NCBI GenBank assembly: GCA_012274205.1
Contig: JAAOZY010000239.1
Coordinates: 1-7,336 of the forward strand
DNA: 7,336 bases
Reading direction: 5' to 3'
Source of the DNA: Betaproteobacteria bacterium
Lineage (GTDB): Bacteria; Pseudomonadota; Gammaproteobacteria; Burkholderiales; SG8-39
This document shows, piece by piece, positions 1-5,112 of this stretch. A model generated the notes under the pieces. It made no database searches. It worked only from the letters and a program-made list of their open reading frames with translations, and was not told the origin of the DNA. The first letter of the stretch is position 1. Every line of letters begins with the position of its first letter. Made by a program: the position numbers and the translations under genes.

Positions 1-946
1 TCACGTGGTTGTAGGCGGCGCAGGGCGAGCATTCGGTCAGGCCGTAGCCTTCGTGCACGGCGGGGCCGTAGGTCTCGGTCCAGCGCCGCGATATTTCCTG
101 CGGCATGGTTGCCGCCGCGGAGAAGTAGTAACGGATCGAGGAGAGCTTCTGCTTGGGCACATTGGCGCCGAGCAGCGCGATGTAGATTGTCGGCACGCCG
201 AAAAACATGGTGATGCGCTCGCGCTCGATCGCGTCGAGCACGGCATCGGGCACGAAGCGGCGGAACAGCACCAGTGTCGCCCCGGCGACGAAGCCGGCGT
301 TCATGATGTAGTTCTGCGCGAATACGTGGAACAGCGGCAGGAAGATCGCGAGCCGGTCCTTCGCGCTGTGGCCGGAGCAGTTCACCGCGGCGCGGGTGTT
401 GGTGATGATGTTGTTGTGGGTCAGCGTCACGCCCTTGGGAAAGCCGGTGGTGCCGGAGGAATACAGCAGCACCGCCGGATCGTCGGCGGCCATGTCTTCG
501 GTCCTGAATGCCGGCTTGCCCGCGGCGAGCCAGTCACCGAGCACGATTTCGCTGGCAGCTACGCCTTCGCAGATCACCGTCTTCTGCACCGACGGGCACA
601 GGCTGCGCGGCACGTTGGGCAGCAGTTCGGCCGTGGTGAACACGACCTTGGCGCCGGAGTCGTTGAGCAGGTATTTGACCTCCTCGGACTTGAAGATCGA
701 GTTGACCGAGACCACGATGGCGCCGACCTTTTCGCCGGCGAGGTAGGCGAGCATGAATGCCGGGATGTTGGGCAGGTACAGGGCGATGCGGTCGCCGCGG
801 CGCACGCCGTTGGCCTTGAGCGAGCTGGCGAGGGCGCAGGCGCAGGCTTCGAGCGCGCCGTAGCTGATGTCTTTGCCTTCGAACACGATGGCCTGGCGCC
901 TCGGATGCGCGCGCGCGATGCGTTCGACCTGGTTGGCGATGTTCAC
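1..946 (-). CDS. AMP-forming acyl-CoA synthetase (long-chain fatty-acid-CoA ligase type), partial
   Basis: Class I adenylate-forming enzyme that would activate a carboxylic acid with ATP to an acyl-AMP and then form the acyl-CoA thioester in the cytoplasm. The window holds the first 315 residues; the rest, including the C-terminal domain with the catalytic lysine, lies beyond base 1 (family members are about 500-560 aa). Visible motifs are the P-loop YSSGTTGFPKG at residues 162-172, the substrate-pocket stretch FLPLFHVFAQN at 202-212, and the adenine-binding YGLTE at 301-305. The start is GTG, chosen because GGAGGAG (complement of 953-959) sits six bases upstream and the first helix of the fold begins directly after it. 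It lies 67 bp downstream of the hemerythrin-like gene on the same strand and may share its transcript. The acyl substrate cannot be read from this part; long- or medium-chain fatty acids or aryl acids are all possible. Confidence 0.9.
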   Translation of the reverse strand, partial: MNIANQVERIARAHPRRQAIVFEGKDISYGALEACACALASSLKANGVRRGDRIALYLPNIPAFMLAYLAGEKVGAIVVSVNSIFKSEEVKYLLNDSGAKVVFTTAELLPNVPRSLCPSVQKTVICEGVAASEIVLGDWLAAGKPAFRTEDMAADDPAVLLYSSGTTGFPKGVTLTHNNIITNTRAAVNCSGHSAKDRLAIFLPLFHVFAQNYIMNAGFVAGATLVLFRRFVPDAVLDAIERERITMFFGVPTIYIALLGANVPKQKLSSIRYYFSAAATMPQEISRRWTETYGPAVHEGYGLTECSPCAAYNHV

Positions 947-952
947 GTCGTT

Positions 953-959
953 CTCCTCC
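953..959 (-). promoter_or_regulatory. Shine-Dalgarno site that fixes the GTG start of the acyl-CoA ligase
   Basis: The minus strand reads GGAGGAG followed by a six-base spacer and GTG. This strong site decides in favour of the GTG at 946 as the start codon. Its presence also shows that the ligase can be translated independently of the gene upstream. Confidence 0.75.
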
Positions 960-996
960 GCTACGTCGAAAATTCGTTGCAGCGCGCCGGTTTCGA

Positions 997-1010
997 GCCC
1001 GGCGCCGGGC
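997..1010 (-). repeat. 14-bp GC palindrome just after the hemerythrin-like gene
   Basis: GCCCGGCGCCGGGC is a perfect palindrome that begins three bases after the TAA stop of the hemerythrin-like gene. It could form a short, very stable hairpin in the transcript. There is no U-tract directly after it (the nearest T-run on the minus strand is about 25 bases on), so it is not a canonical intrinsic terminator. It could slow polymerase, protect the 3' end, or be chance in GC-rich DNA. Confidence 0.35.
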
Positions 1011-1013
1011 GCC

Positions 1014-1463
1014 TTAGCTTTTCAATCGCATTTGCAGGTATTTTCCGATCAGGATCGCCGCCGGGTAGGCCACGTCGCGCTCCATCTCTTCGTGCAGCAT
1101 CAGGTTCTGGGCGAAGCCGACCAGTTCGGCATGGCCTTCCGCTTCGGCAACGGTAACCAGTTCTTCCAGAGCTGCAACGATGGCGCGTTGTACCGCCAGC
1201 AGATTGGGCATTTCATCGTGCAATCTGGCGGTCATGATGATAGCGGCCGCCATTTCCGGTTCTATCGTGCCTTGTGCCAGCTCGGGCAGCAGGCCCAGGG
1301 GCGGGAACACGAATTCGTCTTCCAGCGCGAAGTGGCGCTCGAGCAGCCGCGCCACCAGGCGCGCCGCCTTGCCGGTGCCGCCCTCGAGTTTGCCTGCCGC
1401 GGTAATCTCGGCAAACAGTGACTCATGCTCCGTCTTCATCGAATCCGGCGTTCTCAAATCCAT
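1014..1463 (-). CDS. hemerythrin-like HHE cation-binding protein
   Basis: Small (149 aa) cytoplasmic four-helix protein with no signal peptide, expected to bind a di-iron centre. The ligand pattern fits the hemerythrin/HHE family: His13 in the first helix, His44 and Glu48 (HxxxE) in the second, His82 in the third, and His124 and Glu128 (HxxxE) in the fourth. Bacterial members are linked to oxygen or NO sensing, iron handling and stress protection; which applies here cannot be told. The reading frame extends upstream by 37 codons, but ATG at 1463 is preferred because GAAGGAG lies eight bases before it and the upstream part is Arg-rich and unlike the family. It is on the same strand as the dehydrogenase, 136 bp downstream of it, and precedes the acyl-CoA ligase. 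Confidence 0.85.
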   Translation of the reverse strand: MDLRTPDSMKTEHESLFAEITAAGKLEGGTGKAARLVARLLERHFALEDEFVFPPLGLLPELAQGTIEPEMAAAIIMTARLHDEMPNLLAVQRAIVAALEELVTVAEAEGHAELVGFAQNLMLHEEMERDVAYPAAILIGKYLQMRLKS

Positions 1464-1471
1464 GGTCACAG

Positions 1472-1478
1472 CTCCTTC
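1472..1478 (-). promoter_or_regulatory. Shine-Dalgarno site that fixes the hemerythrin-like start
   Basis: The minus strand reads GAAGGAG, an eight-base spacer, then ATG at 1463. This selects the 149-residue product over the 186-residue reading that starts at 1574, which has no comparable site. Confidence 0.7.
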
Positions 1479-1599
1479 AATGCAGAGGTCGGGCTTGCGC
1501 GTTGCCATTGTCGCAGAAAATCGCATACTGCCCGGGTCACATCCGCGCTCCCGGCGCCGGGGCCGGGCGTGCATACGCGCTTTGCCCTGACCGATGCGA

Positions 1600-2658
1600 T
1601 CAGATCGCCGCGGCTACGGCTTTGCCCACGTCTTCGGTGCTGGCCTTGCCGCCGAGGTCGGGCGTGCGCGGACCGTCGATCAGCACCTTCTCGATCGCGC
1701 GCAGCATCGCGGCGCCGGCTTCGGCATGGCCGAGGTGCTCCAGCATCATCGCACCCGACCAGATCTGGCCGATCGGATTGGCGATCTTCTTGCCGTAGAT
1801 GTCGGGCGCGGAGCCGTGCACCGGCTCGAACAGCGAGGGAAATTTGCGCTCCGGATTGATGTTGCCCGAGGGCGCGATGCCGATGGTGCCCGAGGTCGCC
1901 GGGCCGAGGTCGGACAGGATGTCGCCGAACAGGTTGGAGCCGACGATCACGTCGAAGCGCTGCGGATTGAGCACCATCTGGATGGTGAGTCCGTCGATGT
2001 GGTACTGGCTGGTTTTCACCTGTGGATAGTTCTTCGCCATCGCGGCGAAGCGCTCGTCCCAGTAGGGCATGGTGATGGAAATGCCGTTCGATTTGGTGGC
2101 CGAGGTCACTTCCTTGCGCGGGCGCGTCATCGCCAGCTCGAACGCATACTTCATGATCCGGTCCACGCCCTTGCGCGTGAAGGTCGAGATCTGCTGCGCC
2201 ATTTCGCGCTCGGTGCCCTGGAACAGGCGCCCGCCGATGGCTGAGTATTCGCCCTCGGTGTTCTCGCGCACCACGTAATAGTCGATGTCGCCCACCTTGC
2301 GCCCGGCCAGCGGACAGGCGACGCCTGGCATCAGGCGTACCGGTCGCAGGTTGACATATTGGTCGAACTCAACGCGGAACTTGACCAGCGAACCCCACAG
2401 GGAAACGTGGTCCAGCACCTTCGCCGGCCAGCCGGTGGCGCCGAAATAGATCGCGTCGTGGCCGCCGATCTTGTCCTTCCAGTCGGGCGGCATCCACCAG
2501 CCATGCTTGTCGTAGTTGTCGCAGCTCCAGTCGAAATGATCGAAGGCGAGCGCGAGGCCGAACTTGCGCGCCGCCGCGTCCAGCGCGCGCACGCCCTCGG
2601 GCATGACTTCCTTGCCGATGCCGTCGCCGGCGATGACGGCGATGCTGTGCTTTTTCAT
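1600..2658 (-). CDS. dmlA: tartrate dehydrogenase/decarboxylase or D-malate dehydrogenase (beta-decarboxylating, NAD-dependent)
   Basis: Cytoplasmic member of the isocitrate/isopropylmalate dehydrogenase family, oxidising and decarboxylating a 2-hydroxy acid with NAD and Mn2+ or Mg2+. Its 352 residues match the usual 350-360, and long stretches agree with what I remember of E. coli DmlA and of TtuC proteins. Motifs seen: AGDGIGKEV (10-18), the substrate loop FRVEFDQYVNLRPVR (94-108), RENTEGEY (131-138, catalytic Tyr138), ATKSNG (187-192, catalytic Lys189), metal-binding Asp222, Asp246 and Asp250, and the nucleotide loop HGSAPDIYGKKIANP (281-295). Asp286 in that loop favours NAD over NADP. ATG at 2658 has GAGAGG upstream. 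D-malate, tartrate and isopropylmalate activities overlap in this family, so the symbol (dmlA or ttuC) is a best guess. It is divergent from the lactonase-like gene, and a leuB role is less likely given the DmlA-type residues. Confidence 0.9.
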   Translation of the reverse strand: MKKHSIAVIAGDGIGKEVMPEGVRALDAAARKFGLALAFDHFDWSCDNYDKHGWWMPPDWKDKIGGHDAIYFGATGWPAKVLDHVSLWGSLVKFRVEFDQYVNLRPVRLMPGVACPLAGRKVGDIDYYVVRENTEGEYSAIGGRLFQGTEREMAQQISTFTRKGVDRIMKYAFELAMTRPRKEVTSATKSNGISITMPYWDERFAAMAKNYPQVKTSQYHIDGLTIQMVLNPQRFDVIVGSNLFGDILSDLGPATSGTIGIAPSGNINPERKFPSLFEPVHGSAPDIYGKKIANPIGQIWSGAMMLEHLGHAEAGAAMLRAIEKVLIDGPRTPDLGGKASTEDVGKAVAAAI

Positions 2659-2829
2659 GATTGCCTCTCAGGATGTTTTACCAGGACCAGGCGTAATTTT
2701 ATTCCTATCGCGTCGACTATTGCGGAATTCGCCGCCGGCGCGCGCGCGTTCGCCCTGCGCGGCGGGCTTGACCTGCCGCACGCTGCCTCGCACACTGGCG
2801 CGCACAGCGGAAATCCGGGGGAGAAACCG
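2659..2829. promoter_or_regulatory. divergent intergenic region between the dehydrogenase and the lactonase-like gene
   Basis: These 171 bp must carry promoters in both directions. On the minus strand TAAAAT (complement of 2696-2701) is a plausible -10 for the dehydrogenase, but no TTGACA-like hexamer lies 16-18 bp upstream, which would suit an activator-dependent promoter. The AT-rich part (about 2660-2730) lies on the dehydrogenase side. I see no clear plus-strand promoter. The lactonase-like gene has GGGGGAG at 2817-2823 as its ribosome binding site. Confidence 0.4.
2701..2728. promoter_or_regulatory. operator-like dyad ATTCC-N6-GTCGAC-N6-GGAAT
   Basis: The 28 bp have two-fold symmetry about the centre of GTCGAC: ATTCC and GGAAT form the outer arms and GTCGAC the core, with unmatched six-base spacers. 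The site touches the -10-like TAAAAT of the dehydrogenase and would occupy its -35 region. Size and position fit a dimeric regulator controlling one or both divergent genes. No regulator gene lies in the window. The symmetry covers 16 of 28 bases, so chance cannot be excluded. Confidence 0.3.
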
Positions 2830-3630
2830 ATGCAGGCGACGCAGGATTACGAAGTCTATGCCCTACGCTACGCCACGCTGGCGCGCAAGGCGTCCGATAA
2901 TTTCATCGGCGGCGACCCGCACGAGGAGGGCAGCCCGCTCGATTATTTCGTCTGGCTGGTGCGCAACGCGGCGCGCACTTTCGTCATCGACACCGGCTTC
3001 GACGCTCAGGTGGCCGAGCGCCGCGGGCGCAAGATGCTGCTCGCCCCCGACATCGGGCTGAAGCGGCTCGGAGTGGACGCGGCCGCGGTGCGCGACGTGG
3101 TCATCACCCACCTGCATTACAACCACGTCGGCAACTTCGCACTGTTTCCGCAGGCGCGCTTTCATCTGCAGGACAAGGAAATGCAGTTTGCCACCGGCAG
3201 GCACATGACGCAGCCGATCTTCTCGCACGCCTACGAGGTGGAGGAGGTGGTGGGCATGGTGCGCGAAGTGTACAAGGGCAGGGTGCAGTTCCACGACGGC
3301 GACGCGCTGCTCGCACCGGGACTGTCGCTGCATCACATCGGCGGGCACACCATGGGCATACAGTCGGTGCGCGTGCATACGCGCATCGGCTGGATTGTGC
3401 TCGCCTCGGATGCCACCCACCTCTACGCCAACATGGAGCAGGTGCGCCCGTTTCCGATCGTGCACAACGTCGGCGCCATGGTGGAGGGCTACCGCAGGCT
3501 GCGCGAACTGGCCGACGATCCGCGCTGGGTCGTGCCCGGGCACGACCCGCTGGTCATGCAGCGCTACCCTGCGGCGGGTCCGGGCCTGGAAGGCATCGCG
3601 GTGCGGCTGGACGTCGAGCCGCGCGCGTAG
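2830..3630 (+). CDS. metallo-beta-lactamase-fold hydrolase, N-acyl homoserine lactonase-like, with HxHxNH motif
   Basis: 266-residue cytoplasmic alpha-beta/beta-alpha hydrolase. The layout fits the AHL-lactonase-like family: FVIDTGF (51-57), the metal motif THLHYNH (93-99), His173 in GGHTMG, bridging Asp194 in ASDATHLY, and His238 in PGHDP. Known members open lactone rings using two metals. The fourth residue of HxHxDH, normally a metal-binding Asp, is Asn98 here (codon AAC). The Tyr that AiiA has three residues after its bridging Asp is His197 here, with Tyr199 nearby. The fold is therefore clear, but lactonase activity and the natural substrate are not. ATG at 2830 was chosen for GGGGGAG six bases upstream; the frame stays open further upstream only as the antisense of the dehydrogenase. 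It is divergent from the dmlA-like gene, which suggests a shared catabolic theme (a lactone or ester precursor of a hydroxy acid), as inference. Confidence 0.85.
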   Translation: MQATQDYEVYALRYATLARKASDNFIGGDPHEEGSPLDYFVWLVRNAARTFVIDTGFDAQVAERRGRKMLLAPDIGLKRLGVDAAAVRDVVITHLHYNHVGNFALFPQARFHLQDKEMQFATGRHMTQPIFSHAYEVEEVVGMVREVYKGRVQFHDGDALLAPGLSLHHIGGHTMGIQSVRVHTRIGWIVLASDATHLYANMEQVRPFPIVHNVGAMVEGYRRLRELADDPRWVVPGHDPLVMQRYPAAGPGLEGIAVRLDVEPRA

Positions 3631-3676
3631 GCTTATATACGGCGTCTCAGATGCTGGTGCGCGCTGCGCGCGCCGA

Positions 3677-3721
3677 CCGTGCTTGCCGTACGGATAAAGA
3701 GCATCAATACGGCAGGCACGG
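3677..3721 (+). repeat. imperfect inverted repeat, 14-bp stem with 17-nt loop
   Basis: The arms 3677-3690 and 3708-3721 (CCGTGCTTGCCGTA and TACGGCAGGCACGG) pair over 14 bp, with a single G-T wobble in the plus-strand transcript. The loop is AT-richer than its surroundings. It lies 46 bp after the lactonase-like stop and is followed by TTATGG, which is too weak for a confident terminator call. A 3'-end stabilising hairpin or a rho-independent-like pause is possible. The left arm overlaps a smaller GC stem at 3656-3678. Confidence 0.5.
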
Positions 3722-3760
3722 TTATGGTTAGCAACAAGGGCAGTGCTGGGGGGTATACAA

Positions 3761-3810
3761 GATCGCCGAGTGCGCGCGGATGGATTCTTCTCCGCGCGCA
3801 CCCGGCGATC
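3761..3810. repeat. 20-bp near-perfect inverted repeat with 10-nt loop
   Basis: Arms at 3761-3780 and 3791-3810 are complementary at 19 of 20 positions (one A-C mismatch), around the loop TGGATTCTTC. It is preceded by GTATACAA and followed by GC-rich sequence, so the only weak T-rich flank is on the minus strand (TTGTATA after the hairpin). Possible roles are a transcript-end or bidirectional terminator hairpin, a REP-like palindromic element, or a structured 5' leader upstream of tsaB. The sequence alone does not decide between them. Confidence 0.6.
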
Positions 3811-3843
3811 CGCGCGAACGCTATTTCGTCCGTGCCAATCGTC

Positions 3844-3930
3844 CTTGATCTGGCCGCTGACCGCCGCCGGCCCCGAGGCAAGCGCATCGACGTGGCCGCC
3901 TGCCAGCGCATGCATGGCCGGCCCGCCGCG
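3844..3930 (-). pseudogene. possible remnant of a TctC/Bug-type solute-binding receptor gene
   Basis: Read on the minus strand, these 29 codons give RGGPAMHALAGGHVD, then the short segments GPAAV and GQIK. In Bug/TctC periplasmic receptors of tripartite tricarboxylate transporters the central stretch has this pattern: a Gly-rich turn, Pro-Ala, a helix, GGHVD or a close variant, then a short gap and an I/V-K. Upstream the frame stops at 3961-3963; downstream the resemblance ends after the Lys, where the family would continue with a Gly-Lys-x-Arg-x-Leu-Ala segment. There is no start, signal peptide or rest of the roughly 320-residue protein. Bug genes are abundant in betaproteobacteria, so a decayed copy is plausible, but the match is from memory and short. 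It could be chance. Confidence 0.3.
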
Positions 3931-3937
3931 GGCCGGC
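3917..3937. repeat. 9-bp perfect GC inverted repeat upstream of tsaB
   Basis: GCCGGCCCG and CGGGCCGGC flank a three-base CCG centre. It ends 14 bp before the -10-like TAAAAT and so covers the expected -35 position of tsaB. It may be an operator or a terminator stem for transcription from upstream. It also overlaps the receptor-like minus-strand stretch, and in such GC-rich DNA it may be incidental. Confidence 0.4.
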
Positions 3938-3951
3938 GCGCGCGGATGCGC

Positions 3952-3957
3952 TAAAAT
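3952..3957 (+). promoter_or_regulatory. candidate -10 element for the tsaB-rimI-udg operon
   Basis: TAAAAT matches the sigma-70 -10 consensus at five of six positions and stands out in very GC-rich surroundings. A start of transcription near 3964 would leave a leader of about 19 bases before the GTG of tsaB. No good -35 hexamer is present at the usual distance (that site is CGGGCC). Confidence 0.4.
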
Positions 3958-3982
3958 GCGTCATCGCCCTGCAGCGCCCGCC

Positions 3983-4654
3983 GTGAATCTCATCGCGCTA
4001 GAAACCTCCACCGAATACTGTTCGCTTGCCGTATCGCGCGGCGCGCAGGTATTCGAGCGCAGTTTTCATGCTGGACAGCGGCACTCCGAACTGGCCCTGC
4101 CGGGCCTGCGCGAGTTGCTGCAGCAAGCCGGGCTGGAATTGCACGCGATCGGCGGTATCGCATTTGGTGCGGGGCCGGGGTCCTTCACCGGCCTGCGCAT
4201 CGCCTGCGGCGTGGCGCAGGGTTTGGCGCTGGCGCGCAAGCTGCCGGTCGCGCCCATAGGCACACTGCTCGCGCTGGCTGAAAACAGCGGTGCCGACAAG
4301 GTGATCGCCTGCCTCGATGCGCGCATGGGCGAGGTGTACCATGGAAGCTATTGCAAGAGCGGCGGCACCTGGATCGAAATGCATGCGCCCGGCCTGTATC
4401 ACCCCGACGCGGTGCCCGCGGCCGAAGGCGCGGACTGGTGCGCCTGCGGCAGCGGCTTTCGCGTGCATGCGGCGGCGCTGGCGCGGCGCTACCACGGCGC
4501 GCTCGCGCGCACCGACGCCGATGCCGTGCCGAATGCGGCGGCGATGCTGCGGCTGGCGCGGAAGGTGTTCGCGGCGGAGCAGGGCGTCGACGCGGCGGCG
4601 GCGGTGCCTTTGTACGTGCGCGACAAAGTGGCGCTGAAAGCGAGCGAACGATGA
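3983..4654 (+). CDS. tsaB: tRNA threonylcarbamoyladenosine biosynthesis protein TsaB
   Basis: TsaB is the non-catalytic ASKHA-fold partner of TsaD; with TsaE it supports transfer of threonylcarbamoyl from TsaC product to A37 of ANN-decoding tRNAs in the cytoplasm. The 223 residues are close to the usual 220-235. Diagnostic segments are the N-terminal LIALETSTE (3-11), RHSELALP (33-40) and GAGPGSFTGLRIACGVAQGLA (about 62-82). GTG at 3983 is chosen because the family begins at this point (VNLIALETST, read as Met). An in-frame ATG nine codons upstream at 3956 overlaps the -10-like sequence and would add a tail unlike the family. No clear Shine-Dalgarno precedes the GTG, so initiation may be weak. 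Its TGA overlaps the ATG of rimI by four bases, implying coupled translation. Confidence 0.95.
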   Translation: MNLIALETSTEYCSLAVSRGAQVFERSFHAGQRHSELALPGLRELLQQAGLELHAIGGIAFGAGPGSFTGLRIACGVAQGLALARKLPVAPIGTLLALAENSGADKVIACLDARMGEVYHGSYCKSGGTWIEMHAPGLYHPDAVPAAEGADWCACGSGFRVHAAALARRYHGALARTDADAVPNAAAMLRLARKVFAAEQGVDAAAAVPLYVRDKVALKASER

Positions 4655-5112
4655 GCGCCGTGTTCAAGTCCGAATTCGAGCTGCTCCCGATGGCGGAGGC
4701 CGACCTGCCCGCCGTGCTGGAGATCGAAAACGCGATCTACGCCTTTCCCTGGACAGCCGGAAATTTTCGCGATTCCCTCGCAGCGGGCTACCGCTGCTGG
4801 CTCTATTTGTGCGAGGGCGCGCTGATCGGCTATGCCGTGCTGATGCTGGCGGCGGACGAGGCGCACCTGCTCAATCTCTCCATTGCCGCGCCGTATCAAC
4901 GCCAGGGCCACGGCAGCCTGCTGCTGCAGCGTGTGTGCGAGGCCGCGCGCGCGGCCGGTGCGCATCTGATCTTTCTGGAAGTGCGGCCCTCCAATGCCGC
5001 GGGCATGCGCCTGTACCGGCGCCACGGCTTCCAGCGCGTCGGCCTGCGGCGCGACTACTACCCGGCGCAGGCGGGCCGTGAGGACGCGCTCATTTACAGC
5101 CTGCCGCTATGA
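4651..5112 (+). CDS. rimI: ribosomal protein S18 alanine N-acetyltransferase RimI
   Basis: GNAT-fold enzyme of 153 residues that acetylates the N-terminal alanine of ribosomal protein S18 with acetyl-CoA; some homologues act on other N-termini. The acetyl-CoA loop is QRQGHG (83-88). The C-terminal signature runs from LEVRPSN (109-115) through RLYRRHGF (120-127) to RRDYYP (133-138) and REDALIYSLPL. Glu110 and Tyr122 have the same 12-residue spacing as the proposed catalytic pair Glu103/Tyr115 of Salmonella RimI. ATG at 4651 overlaps the tsaB stop, and the TGA overlaps the next gene's ATG, so it sits in the middle of a translationally coupled trio. The tsaB-rimI pairing is common in proteobacteria. 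Confidence in function is high because both the S18-type C-terminus and the context agree. Confidence 0.95.
   Translation: MSAVFKSEFELLPMAEADLPAVLEIENAIYAFPWTAGNFRDSLAAGYRCWLYLCEGALIGYAVLMLAADEAHLLNLSIAAPYQRQGHGSLLLQRVCEAARAAGAHLIFLEVRPSNAAGMRLYRRHGFQRVGLRRDYYPAQAGREDALIYSLPL

Larger units (their letters stand above)
3631..3982. other. gene-free, hairpin-rich intergenic region before tsaB
   Basis: These 352 bp lie between two plus-strand genes. I find no convincing intact gene: the open frames here lack a good start and a recognisable family. What the region does hold is a set of inverted repeats (3656-3678, 3677-3721, 3761-3810, 3917-3937), a stretch on the minus strand resembling a solute-binding receptor core, and a -10-like element for tsaB. 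No hairpin has a proper T-tract, so termination after the lactonase-like gene is not explained by a canonical intrinsic terminator. Confidence 0.6.

Noticed and set aside
5..1156. Long plus-strand open frame (383 codons)
   Set aside because: It is antisense to the acyl-CoA ligase and part of the hemerythrin-like gene, both with clear motifs; the translation is His/Gly/Arg-rich with no family resemblance. A high-GC shadow.
1464..1599. Promoter or terminator between the dehydrogenase and the hemerythrin-like gene
   Set aside because: A GACAAT hexamer on the minus strand could be a -10, but there is no matching -35, and the GC repeats near 1550-1566 lack a T-tract. Not enough to call either.
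2359..2829. Upstream in-frame extension of the lactonase-like gene
   Set aside because: It runs antisense through the dehydrogenase and its divergent intergenic region. The real start at 2830 has a strong Shine-Dalgarno and begins where the fold begins.
2863..3915. Minus-strand open frame of 350 codons
   Set aside because: Over most of its length it is the antisense of the lactonase-like gene, His/Arg/Ala-rich and family-less. Only the short stretch at 3844-3930 looked meaningful and is listed separately as a possible remnant.
3743..3982. N-terminal extension of TsaB from upstream starts, including ATG at 3956
   Set aside because: The added residues are unlike TsaB, which starts at the NLIALETSTE segment, and the 3956 ATG overlaps the -10-like TAAAAT.
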